Of a stretch of DNA of 64,000 bases, positions 47,998 to 57,960 are shown in pieces. This DNA comes from Hirsutella rhossiliensis (Eukaryota > Ascomycota > Sordariomycetes > Hypocreales > Ophiocordycipitaceae): the NCBI RefSeq assembly GCF_020360975.1, contig NW_025408667.1, forward strand, positions 3,596,001-3,660,000, given 5' to 3'. Under the pieces are notes generated by a model. That model searched no databases. It was not told where the DNA came from and saw only the letters and a program-made list of their open reading frames with translations. Positions within the stretch are counted from its first letter, which is position 1. The number at the start of each line of letters is the position of its first letter. Made by a program: the position numbers and the translations under genes.

Positions 47998-48695
47998 CGT
48001 CAATACCTGAGCTCTAGAGTAGGCCGTGTCACAGACAGACGGCTTTCAGTGCGGAAACAGGCTTGCGTCAGACTCGAGCAAACTCGCGTTATAGGCGTGT
48101 CGGACTCGAAGACGTCAAGCTGCAGTAGATTCACCAACGGTGCTTGACGCTGGCTTGACGTCATGAGCTGAGGAGGTTGTAGGGCGATGCAAGACATTGG
48201 ATAACCTTGAATTCGACCTTTGGGGAGCGACGATCGTTGCATCTACATGGGATCTCACTTGGAGTCAGTCAATTCGGGAGCTCCGGTTCGACCTTGGTCA
48301 ACTGAGTTATTAACTACTTGGTTGAACCAAACCTCTTCATTCCTCTGCTGACAAGACTTTGGTTTCCCACAGCCAAGGTAAGTGAATTATACCAGGGGCG
48401 CAAATGCCCCTATCTGCTGCCACGGGGTAGAGAACAATACTTGAGGAACGCGGTGAGCCCCAAATGACAATTGCCCTAGTTTCTCGACAACTTAGTGAGC
48501 GTCAGGCAGGCCTCGACGCGCATCGCGGCAAACCCGTGCGCTGACCAACAGTGGCGAGGCTTGCCAACGCGTTTGCTGCCGTCTATTCTTCGTCCGAGGC
48601 GCGTCGCCCAAAGGCCCAACCAACAACCGGCTCAGCTGGTGCGCGGCGGTGAGGATCAGCCTTTTCGACGGCAGCCCAGCCCTGGGCGCCTTTGG
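47998..48695. other. Intergenic region up to the Crypton-like element
   Basis: About 700 bp containing the DUF3292 promoter and the left flank of the mobile element. No gene was recognised. Confidence 0.45.
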
Positions 48696-48710
48696 TGTCA
48701 CAGGTCCCGG
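48696..48710 (+). repeat. Left inverted repeat of the Crypton-like element
   Basis: TGTCACAGGTCCCGG, matching the reverse complement of 52016-52029 with one extra C. Confidence 0.65.
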
Positions 48711-48730
48711 GGCCGGCTGACCGGTCATCC

Positions 48731-48821
48731 GGTAATCGGATTACCGCCCCGCCCCACGCAAAACCATGTCGTTTTCGAAGGCCCGGCCCTGCGGGGCTGG
48801 CGTTTTCTTAGTCGGATTACC
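48731..48821. promoter_or_regulatory. Left cluster of GGTAATC/GATTACC motifs
   Basis: A palindromic GGTAATCGGATTACC at 48731-48745 and a further GGATTACC at 48814-48821. The same heptamer recurs near the right end, so these are candidate recombinase-binding sites. Confidence 0.45.
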
Positions 48822-48835
48822 GCCATCGGACGGCA

Positions 48836-48882
48836 AAATCGAAGGTCCACGCCCGCGGGGCCCTGCGCGAGACCTTCGATTT
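48836..48882. repeat. 12-bp perfect inverted repeat in the element's leader
   Basis: AAATCGAAGGTC at 48836-48847 and GACCTTCGATTT at 48871-48882, upstream of the recombinase start codon; could be a binding site or an RNA hairpin. Confidence 0.6.
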
Positions 48883-48974
48883 CGGTCTCGCTCACGCGCG
48901 TTGCGCTCCACCTCCTCCCACCTCCCTCCTCCACCTCCTCCATTGCCACCGTCGCGACGGCGACCGCCTGCACC

Positions 48975-51608
48975 ATGTCGAACGCGATAGAGGATCCCCG
49001 GGTCAGGGCGGCCATTGAGCACTACCTGTTAGATCTGGAGAACACCCAGCCGAAGAATACGAAGCGAAATTATCGTCCCAAGCAGGAAGAATGGAAGGCA
49101 AGCCCGCATGCGCGCCCTGCAATCTTCATGTAGATCCATGCATTGACCGCCTCACAGGAGTGGTGTCAAGCCAACTGGCCTGCGATCCCGGACGTTTGGC
49201 CGGCCTCGGTACCACAGGGCCAACAGCTACCGGGAGACCTGGTCGATGAAGGAAAGCTCTTGCTCTTCATGAAGGAGGTAGTGGCATCACGTCCTCCAAA
49301 GAAAGGAAAGAGGGTCGCCGATGAAAGAAAACGACACCTCGAGGCTCAGGAAGCCAAGAGGGCCGTGAAAAGACGCAGAGCACCATCAGGTAACAGATGT
49401 TGATCACGGGATGTGGTGCCAGCCCATCATACTAACACCCAGCTTCCCCCAGCAGATACCATCGTTGTAGGCGGCGGAGGTAGCGAATACGAGTCAGACT
49501 CCGACTTGGAGTTGTATGAGTCCACGCTCAAACTACAGTATAATACTGTACGGGGCTACGTCTCGGCCATACAGAAGCTTTACGACGAGCAGAAGAGCCG
49601 GGAGTCAATCCTGCGGCCCGGCCACAGGAGTGGCACTGAAGGCGCTCAAACGCAGCATTCTTGCAACGACTTGGAGCCGGAAGAGGAAGGAATACATGGA
49701 CAGGGAGTTGGAACTCTGAGAGATGTGTATGCGCCGGCGCAGATACCCGACCACACCAACGTGGCATGGTCCGAGAGGAGAGAGATCGCCTGCGCCCTGA
49801 GGACGCAGGTGGACTTTCTGCTCGGGAACCACATGCTGCTGCGGTCCGGCAACCGCCTGCCGATGGAGTTGGCAGACTGCTTTCCCCTGGACTTACCCAA
49901 CGAGGGCTTCAAGGCCCAGGGGTATACCACAAAGGCGCTGGTTGTCGTGATGAACTGTGGGAAGACCAACCAGCACGGCCGCATGGAGTATGGATCTGCT
50001 TTGCGGCATCGAGATCCGCGATCTTGTCTCATCGGCGCCCTCGCGTTCTGGCTTTTCTGGCGCTGGCAGGTAGAAAAGGCGGAAAGGTTTCCCGTCTTCC
50101 AAAGAAGCGAAGACTGGTATGAAACGAAGGTGCTCCGCCGATCGGCGAAGGAGCCTCAAGGTAAGCGTGATGGCATTCACCGGAATCCCATAACTCAGAG
50201 ATGCATGGACCCTTTCACTCACCGAATATACAGCTCCGTTGTCGGGCCAGACTGCCCGAGAATGGACGTCCAGGTTCTACAAGAAGGCCGGCATCAAGGT
50301 CTCCAAGGTCAGCCACGCGCCTAGAGTGGCCGCGACGCAAAACGCCGACATGGCCGGAGTGGATGAAGGCCAGGCATGTCATCTGCCCTAGGCAAGCCGC
50401 CAACCCCCTGGCCTGGGCTGACCCGAACTATACAGATCCGCCGAGCCGGTCGTTGGAATAACGGAGACCAAATGACCGGCTGCTATCTGACTTCCTGCCT
50501 TTCGAATTCATGAGGGCCGTGGCCGACTTTGACCCTGAATGGTCGGGGTCTTATTTCGTGCCCCGGGCCACCGTGAGGCCGCCTGTGGTGCTACTCGTGC
50601 AGGTCTGGCCTCAACTCGACAAATGGAAAGAGGCCCACAGTAGCCCTTTCTCAGATCTCGGGTGGAGCAGAACATGGCCGCCGGCGCCTTCTTGGAACTC
50701 CTGGAGTGGCTTCGAGAGGTGCTCCTGCAGGACGCTGTCTTCCTTCGCGAGTCCTACCCCGACCATCCTATCTTTCAGGATCCGGTCTTCTCTTGCCCCG
50801 AGTTTGAAGCGTTCGCCAGCAAAGTTCAAGACACATGCACACGGGACCACGAAGACAGCCATACCACGGTCATTCAAAAAGCGATCCCGGTGGTTGCGGA
50901 GAAGCTGCGCACAGTACTGACTCAACAGGTCGCAGCCGAGCAGTTAGCTGAGCGAAGACATCTAGACCTTTTGGGGGCTTCTTACGAACTATGCACAAAG
51001 TTGGATGAGTTTGCGCAGGCGACCTACACCGTCACCTTCAGCCCCGGCCAAGGTGCTGCAGGTCAACATGCGGAGATCGCGGGAGCTCATCAACAGAGGC
51101 GCCGCGCTCCACGAGAGACGGTCCTCAGGTCCGAGATAGGCCCTTCGCAAGCGGGCGGTCCGACATACGCTCCGCTCTCTAGAGCAGCAGCAGGGAATGG
51201 TGCAAGCGGGCCAGGCAAGCCCCAGGGAAGAGCGCATGGCGAGCCGCCTGGGCCGCGCGAACCTCCGAGCTTCAAGCTCCCCGTTCTGTCAAATCTGTAC
51301 AGGAGCTGCTGCGTCTCTGGCGGCAGGGCTGGGGCGAAATGCCTTCTGTGGATTCTCTTGAGCGAGACTGGGGTGCTCGATGGCGGCCATCTGCAGAGAA
51401 GAATTACTTTTCCACGCGCAAGATCATCGTCGATGAGGTTCGGAGGCGGGCCCAGTCGGACGGCTTAACTGAAGATATCGTGGCGAGGCAAATGGACGAA
51501 GAACGTGGACCCAGCTCTTTGGATAAGTTGTTCAAGGCCATCCGAAAGGACAGGCAAGGCGAAAAAGGGACACAAACGTGCGTCGGGGCAATTCAACGTC
51601 GGTGGTAG
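48975..51608 (+). pseudogene. Crypton-type tyrosine recombinase with GCR1_C-like domain, frameshifted
   Basis: The start (MSNAIEDPRVRAAIEHY) opens exon 1 (48975-49097). Later exons begin at 49158, 49453, 50234 and 50436. The intron at 49390-49452 has a perfect TACTAAC branch; those at 49098-49157 and 50374-50435 have GC donors. Recombinase motifs: box I Arg in GNRLPMEL (near 49,850), KTNQHGR and ALRHRDPRSCLIGALAFW, HAPR (His-x-x-Arg) at 50314-50325, and catalytic Tyr in GCYLT at 50484-50486. A coiled region follows, then a GCR1_C-like domain (SVDSLERDWGARWRP...) to 51608. Breaks: three apparent one-base losses between about 49,605 and 49,700 that together restore frame; shifts near 50,493, 50,660, 51,047 and 51,290; and a TAG at 51137-51139. 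Related proteins are often annotated as CBF3/Ndc10-like. The family call is from motif memory; the copy is unlikely to be functional. Confidence 0.72.
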
Positions 51609-51966
51609 CGAAAAGTCGATGGCGCAGTGATTTTGAACACCCGTCTGATAGAATGACGAGGACCTTGGCGGCGAAAGTGCCCCAGGCCGTCAGGGCTGCG
51701 TCGCTACAGTCAGCGGTAGTGGCCTGTAGACAGGGTATGCATCCGCTAAGCGCCGCTGTAGCTCCAGCGCGTCAAGGCTAGAAAATGCTTCAAATCACCG
51801 CAACCTCGCAACCGACAGGATGTAGGACCTTAGACAGGGTGCATTCTGATCGCACAAACGCAGGCTATCCAGTCGAACTGGTTTTGTCGTCGTCGGTCCC
51901 GGCTTTCGCGCTTTATGGCGCTCCGAAGATGACATCAACCCGGCAGAGGTGATGTCAAGGGCAAGC

Positions 51967-51996
51967 GGGTAATCGGCGGTAATCTGCGGGGTAATC
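51967..51996. promoter_or_regulatory. Right cluster of GGTAATC motifs
   Basis: GGTAATC occurs at 51968-51974, 51978-51984 and 51990-51996, mirroring the left-end cluster. Confidence 0.45.
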
Positions 51997-52015
51997 CGCT
52001 GACCGCCCACCAAAG

Positions 52016-52029
52016 CCGGACCTGTGACA
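52016..52029 (-). repeat. Right inverted repeat of the Crypton-like element
   Basis: CCGGACCTGTGACA, the inverted partner of the left repeat. Confidence 0.65.
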
Positions 52030-52200
52030 TCCACTTGCTGTCACGGCCCAACGTGGGCCATAGACCAATGTGTAGGGAGGAAGGTTGGGCTCACGCCCAC
52101 ACGCACCCATAGCGCGCCCCTAGCTCCGGAAGCGGCGTGATGCCCTCGTCCGCATCCGGAGGCACTAAATGCGGCAGTCAACCTATTTGCGCACGTCGAC

Positions 52201-52266
52201 TTTAGGCGATGAGCCGAGCTGCGCACTTTAGTGTCTGATCCGTCGCAGCTCGGCTGATCGCCTAAA
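52201..52266. repeat. 23-bp inverted repeat (hairpin) between the two accessory elements
   Basis: Arms 52201-52223 (TTTAGGCGATGAGCCGAGCT...) and 52244-52266 are reverse complements with one mismatch, separated by 20 bases. It could be a tiny foldback element, the end of another transposon, or a protein-binding palindrome. Confidence 0.8.
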
Positions 52267-52353
52267 TGATAGCCATGATTATAACAATGCCTCTAAATAG
52301 CAAATAGTTCATGCTGGCTAGGAGCTTGCTCTGAAGCTGTACTCTGTCTGTTC

Positions 52354-55300
52354 TTGCCCTCATGTCACCTGCCAAAGCAACGCACAGCAAAGATATATTC
52401 AGTTCAGAGGCAAGAGACTAAGCCCTTGACAACAGCACGATCGACCGTGGCGCCCAACGAAACTCACGGAGGTGGCCAAACGGCTCCTTCATCCAACTCC
52501 GCAATGGAGATGTCCACCGGCACCGCATCCATGGCGTGCCAAACATCCTCGGCCTCTGATGTTGTAGGTCCAGTCAAGGCCGCAAATAACAGTGCCCAGT
52601 ATGCCACCACCGCAAGCAACAGTGAGACTTGTGAGAGTTTCTCTGAGGTTGTATCCGATGACTGCCCGAGTGAATCCAGCCGTGGCAGCCTCGCCACCCC
52701 GTGGACACCACCAATGGACGTGGAAACTTTTGATGAGGTCGATGAGTACACGACCTATCCCAGTCTCCCGGCGACTGTCATTTGTCCAGAGGCGGACACC
52801 GAGACTCGGTACGAGCTCTCATAGCAGCCGTCCAACTATCATCCACAAGTGGAAGGCGATGACTGCGCTGTGGTGATATTGGTATATGCTGCTTGGGCAC
52901 TAATGACGAGCCGAATGACGACCTCGGAGCGAGTAGTCTTTGACACAATCGACGGCAGTCCGGATCGGCCGGCGGTGAGGCCATTGCGTGTCCTAAGCGT
53001 CTCTAGTCGTACTGTTGGCGAGTATTTGCAGGCCGTGGGAGCACATACCAGCTCCGAGGAAAGCTATACGGCTTCGCCAGACTGCAAAAGCAAAAGACAT
53101 CCAACATCGAGCACTCTCATTGTTACGAGGACCAGCGGCGACGCCAAAAGCAACAATGGCACCATCAGAAACGGCCTGCCCAGCCATGCGGACTATCCTT
53201 TGGTGCTCGACTTACAGCTGCGAGGAGCTCGGCTACAAGCGATAGCCATGTCCAACTCTAGGTTCACTGAACCGTGGATTGTGTTCAAGCTACTCAACCG
53301 CCTCGAGTTTTGCACAAGTGGGCTCCACAAAGCAGACTCAAGAACGTGTCTAGCTGACATCGACCTCATGTCACCGGACGACCTAGAGCAAATCTAGAAA
53401 TAGAACGGCACTCTCCCTACGGCGGCGGAGCGGAGCGCTACATACACGACATATTTGAAGATCAGGTCTATTCGCAGCCACTAGCCCTAACAGTCGATGC
53501 ATGGGACGGTCGATTGATATACAAGGAACTAGATGAACTCTCCGAGAAACCAGCCGGCTACCTCATAGACGTAGGTCACAGCCTTCATCAACGGCAATGT
53601 TTGCCGTCTTTACTTCCGGGAGCACTAGAGTGCCGAAGGGGACGATGCTCACGCACACCAACTACTCTTCCGCCCTCGCTTATCAATTCAGTGACTCAGT
53701 TTCACCAAGGACTCTAGATTATTTGACTTTGCCTCCTACGCCTTTAATGTCTCCGTTCATAACGTGTTTGCGACTCTCACATCAGGAGCGTATTTATGCA
53801 TTCCCTCCAATAAAGACCGCTACAACAACATCTCTAAGGTCATAGCCGACATACGCGTCACGATTGCCCTATTGACACCCTCAGTCACGCGGCTAATAGA
53901 CCCGGATTCACAAACTATTCTAAAGACAATGGTATTTACCGGCGAGCCTCTATATATGGACGATACTACCTGATAGTGGGGAAAGATCGACGTGGTCAAC
54001 GAATATATGCCAGCAGAATGCACCATCAACACTATCAACGGCCGACCTATCAGCCCTAAAGCTACGACGAACATAGGGTTGCCGGTTGAAGTAGCCGGTT
54101 GGATCGCCGACCCAGAAAACCATCAAGTACTTGTTCCGATCGGCTATGTTAGGGAACTGCTCGTGGAAGGTCCGCTAGTCAGGCGTAGATACATTAGCGA
54201 CCCCATCGTAACCGCCGCTTCGTTCATCCAAGATCCAAAGTAGCTGTTGCGTGGTGTTTCCGGCCACCCGGGTCGGAAAGATCGGCTATACAAGACTAGA
54301 GACCTCGTCCGATACTATGCAGACAGAAGTCTCAGCTACTTGGGCCGGAAGGACGCCCAGGTTAAGATCCGCGGCCAGAGAGTGCATCTCGGCGACGTCG
54401 AGCATTAGACCCAAGTCTACATGCTTGAAGCGCAGCAAGTTATTGCTGATGTTATAGAACCTCAAGCCATCAGCCCAGTTCCAACTTTAGCTGTGTTCGT
54501 ACAGTCCCCGAAGACAGGCGGAAACACGGCAACAAATGCAGGCTCCGTCCAGATACGGGCGGTCCGAGCTGATATGCAGACCAAGCTGTCTCAGCATATG
54601 CCCTCATACATGGTTCCCACGGTGTCTTTCTAGAAGAAAAAGCTGCCGATGACGCCGACTGGCAAGATGGACTGAAGGATGCTGCGAGAAGTCGGCTCTT
54701 CGTTCTCCGCCAAGCAACTCGCCGAAGCCAGGGCAGCCCGCCAGGATAGCCCAAAAAGGCAACCGACTTACGAGATAGAAGAGCGCATGAGAAACATCTA
54801 GGCCCGTATATTGGGCATGATGCCCCAGGAAATCCATCTGGGAAGCAACTTCTTCCACATCGGCGGCGATTCTATTGCATCGATGAGGGCTATTGCATAC
54901 GCCCGCGGGCTTGGAATCCAGGCTATGGTTGCGGATGTATTCCAGCATCCGTCTCTCCACGAATTGGCCAAGAATTGCTCTCAAACTCTTACAAGGTCTC
55001 CAAAAGACATCCCCGCGTTCAGCCTCTTAAGCTCCCATTTCGATCACGCCTTATTCGTCCAGGACATATCTCCCCGGTACGCTCTAGACCCGATGACGAT
55101 CCAAGACGCATACCCCTACACTCGGCTCCAGGAGTGCCTCATGTTCTTGACATCCAAGCGACCTAGAGACTACATTGAGCAGAGTGTCCTCGAGTTGGCT
55201 CAGGACTTATCACTAGAGGGCCTGCGCAATGCATAGGAGCAGGCAGTCCAGGCCATGCCGATTCCACGAACCCGGATTGCACAGCATAACCATTTAAGCC

Positions 55301-57960
55301 TGGTACAGCTAGTCCTGGACGATACAGATAACTAGGATAAAGCAAAGGGCTAGACAAATATCTCGCCGCCCACAGAAAGCGCTCGATGGGACTAGGGGGC
55401 CCGCTATCGCGCTCTGCGCTGGTCAGAGACGAGGCGGGTACATGCAAGTGGTTGGTATAGACAATCCGTCACGCCATTTATGATGGCTAGTCCATTCGCC
55501 TCGTCACTGATGCTGTCGCCGTGGCATATAGGGGACAGAGCATCCTCCAAGGACCGCAGTTCCAGGCTTTCATAAAGTTCGTCCAGGACCAAGATAAGAG
55601 AGCGGCAATGAACTACTGGCAACGGAACCTACAGGGCTTCGACTCAGCTCCCTTCCCACCAACTATGCCGTCGGTCGAGCAGCCTGTCGCAGACGCGGCT
55701 ATTGCGCACAGCTTTGCCACTCCAAGCGGTAACCACGGATACATCACAGCATCCATACTCATCCGGGCGGCGTTGGCCTTAGTCGTCGCACGAATGGCCG
55801 ACTCAAATAATATCATCTTCGGCTCTACCCTACACGGTCGTAATACGGCCGTAACCGGCCTAGATAAAATGGTGGCCCCGGCAATTGCGACGGTCCCAGT
55901 GCGCGTGAGGTTCTACAGCACCCAGTACGTGTCCAGCTATCTCCAGGTCATTACACAGGAAGCGGCCAAGGTAATGCCCTATGAGCAAACGGGTCTACAG
56001 AGGATCGCCGCCGTATCTTCTAATGCAGAGAAGGCCTACAAGTTCCAGACCCATGTCGTCATTCAACCCGAGGATTGCATCCAGGGCAAAAGCCTTCTAG
56101 GCCAGTAGCGGAGCGACAGCCAGGACCAGTAGTTCAGCACATATGCGTTAACAGTTAAAGTATAGCTACGGTCGGATAGGACCTTTGCCTCAGCCATATT
56201 TGACTCGAGGACGATTCAGTCGTAGGTGGTAAAAGGCATACTGCAGCGACTAGAGTAGACTATGCACCAGCTTCACCATACCACACCTTCAGAGCTTAGG
56301 CGGAATCAACATATCGTCAGCAGAGGACTTGGAACAGATTTGGCAGTGGAACGAGAAAGTTCCCGAGCCAGTGAATTGATACGTCCACGACCTACTCGCC
56401 AACCAAGTCCAAGCCCAGCCAGACAGTCCTACCATTTGCGCGTGGGCTGGGGAGCTAACGTACCGCAACCTAGAGGAACTTTCGACCAAGTTGTCACACT
56501 CACTACTGCAGCTTGGAGCTAGCTTGCACAAGGGCCTGATGCCCCTTTATTTTGACGAGTCCATGTGGACAGCGGTAGCCATCTTCTTTAGCGTCCTCAA
56601 GGCCGGTATCGGCTTTATCCTCCTTGATCCACATCTTCCAGAGCAAAGAATACGAGACATTATCGATCAAGTCAGAAGCAAAGTTATAGTAACTTGTCCC
56701 ACTAGAGAGATCCTGTGCTCGCGGCTGGTAGAAGCGACGGTCGCCATTAGCTGGGACTACTTTTCTGGCCAGCTTGATTAGACGGCGTCAGAGCTTCCAT
56801 CTTTCGGTCCGTCATCAATCGCATATGTCATCTTCACCTCTAGAAGTACAGGAACACCAAAAGGCGTCATGGTAACGCACGCAAACGTCGTCTCTGCTCA
56901 GCACCATCAACTCGAGCCCATAGGACACACGCCGGAATCAAGGCTATTTGACTTTGCCTCGTATAGCTTCGACGTCTCCATCAGCAACATAATTTCTATG
57001 CTGGCATGCGGCGGTTGCCTTTACGTCCCCAGCGAGAGTGACCGCATAGATGACATCAAGAAGAGTATCTTGTCTCTACGCGTGAATGTGCTTGACCTAA
57101 CGCCGTCTACCTTGCAACTTCTTTTTCTAGAGAGACTCCCCGCGGTGCGTCAGCTAACACTAGGTACGCGAGGCGGATATTAAGAAGTGGTGTGGCAAAA
57201 CCCGTATATGTAACGCATATGGCCGGGCGAGTGCACACCGACCGCCGCCATCAACGCCAATCCGATGGAACCTTAACTAAATGGCGACCCACATTAGGAA
57301 TGGTGCAGGCGTTGTGACGTGGATCGTTGATGCTGACGATCATGACGAGCTGCTGCCACTGGGGCATACCGACAAGCTGCTTCTAGAGGGACCTCTTTTC
57401 GAACGAGGCTATTTCAGCGACTCAGCCAAGACAGCAGCGGCGTTTATTGAAGACCCCAAGTGGTTGTTGAGGGGATCTATCTCTCACCCCGGCCGGGAAG
57501 GCAGACTGTACAAGACCGGCGACTTGGTCAAGTACAACCATGACGGTTCTCTTGCGTTTGTCGGTCGCAAAGACACTCAAATCAAGGTGAGAGGGCAGCG
57601 TGTCAAGCCAGGAGAAAGCGAAGCCGTTTTGCGGAGTCACGAGAGCGTGGACGGCGCTGTCTTTCAACGTCTGACTGACCAAGAGCTGTGGCTTGTTGCG
57701 TTTGTCACTTTGCGCGAGGGCGATGGCAAAATACCACAGAGCCAATCACCTGTTGACGACAAGACACAATTAAAGCAAAAAAGGATTCAGGCCTGGGAAG
57801 AAGATTTCGACGGCGAAACTTATCTGGCCATCGGCGCCACCGAGGCCGAAAACATCGGACGGGACTTTATTGGGTGGTCGTCCATATACGATGGAAGTGA
57901 GATAGACAAAGTCGCGATGAACGAATGGCTGGACGACACAAGCGGACCTACTATTATATA
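52354..57960 (+). pseudogene. Nonribosomal peptide synthetase pseudogene, (C)-A-T-C-A-MT order, 3'-truncated
   Basis: A multimodular NRPS is legible through many stops and frameshifts. A Ser/Thr-rich start region and the end of a condensation domain (52849-53397) are followed by adenylation domain 1 (53400-54680, FTSGST core at about 53,610 and [13 protein letters not shown] at about 54,340). A carrier domain has the GGDS phosphopantetheine site at 54862-54873. A degenerate second condensation domain follows (about 55,010-56,280), then adenylation domain 2 (56290-57740) with TSRSTG in place of TSGSTG. The last segment (57790-57960, GRDFIGWSSIYDG...) is the start of an N-methyltransferase insertion, as in module 2 of enniatin/beauvericin-type cyclodepsipeptide synthetases. 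The frame then stops and AT-rich transposon sequence begins. Product identity cannot be determined; the gene is not functional. Several stops are TGG-to-TAG changes, consistent with light RIP. Confidence 0.82.

Larger units (their letters stand above)
48696..52029 (+). mobile_element. Degenerate Crypton-like (tyrosine recombinase) DNA element
   Basis: The body encodes a Crypton-type tyrosine recombinase (see the pseudogene at 48975-51608). The proposed limits come from an inverted pair: TGTCACAGGTCCCGG at 48696-48710 and CCGGACCTGTGACA at 52016-52029, the reverse complement apart from one C. Both ends also carry clusters of GGTAATC/GATTACC. Classical Cryptons lack terminal inverted repeats, so the pair may be an internal recombinase-binding palindrome or a feature of this subgroup; the true ends are therefore uncertain. 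No target-site duplication could be identified. Confidence 0.6.

Noticed and set aside
52849..53397. Functional short condensation-domain gene
   Set aside because: It is the tail of a condensation domain continuous with a broken adenylation domain, so it belongs to the NRPS pseudogene.
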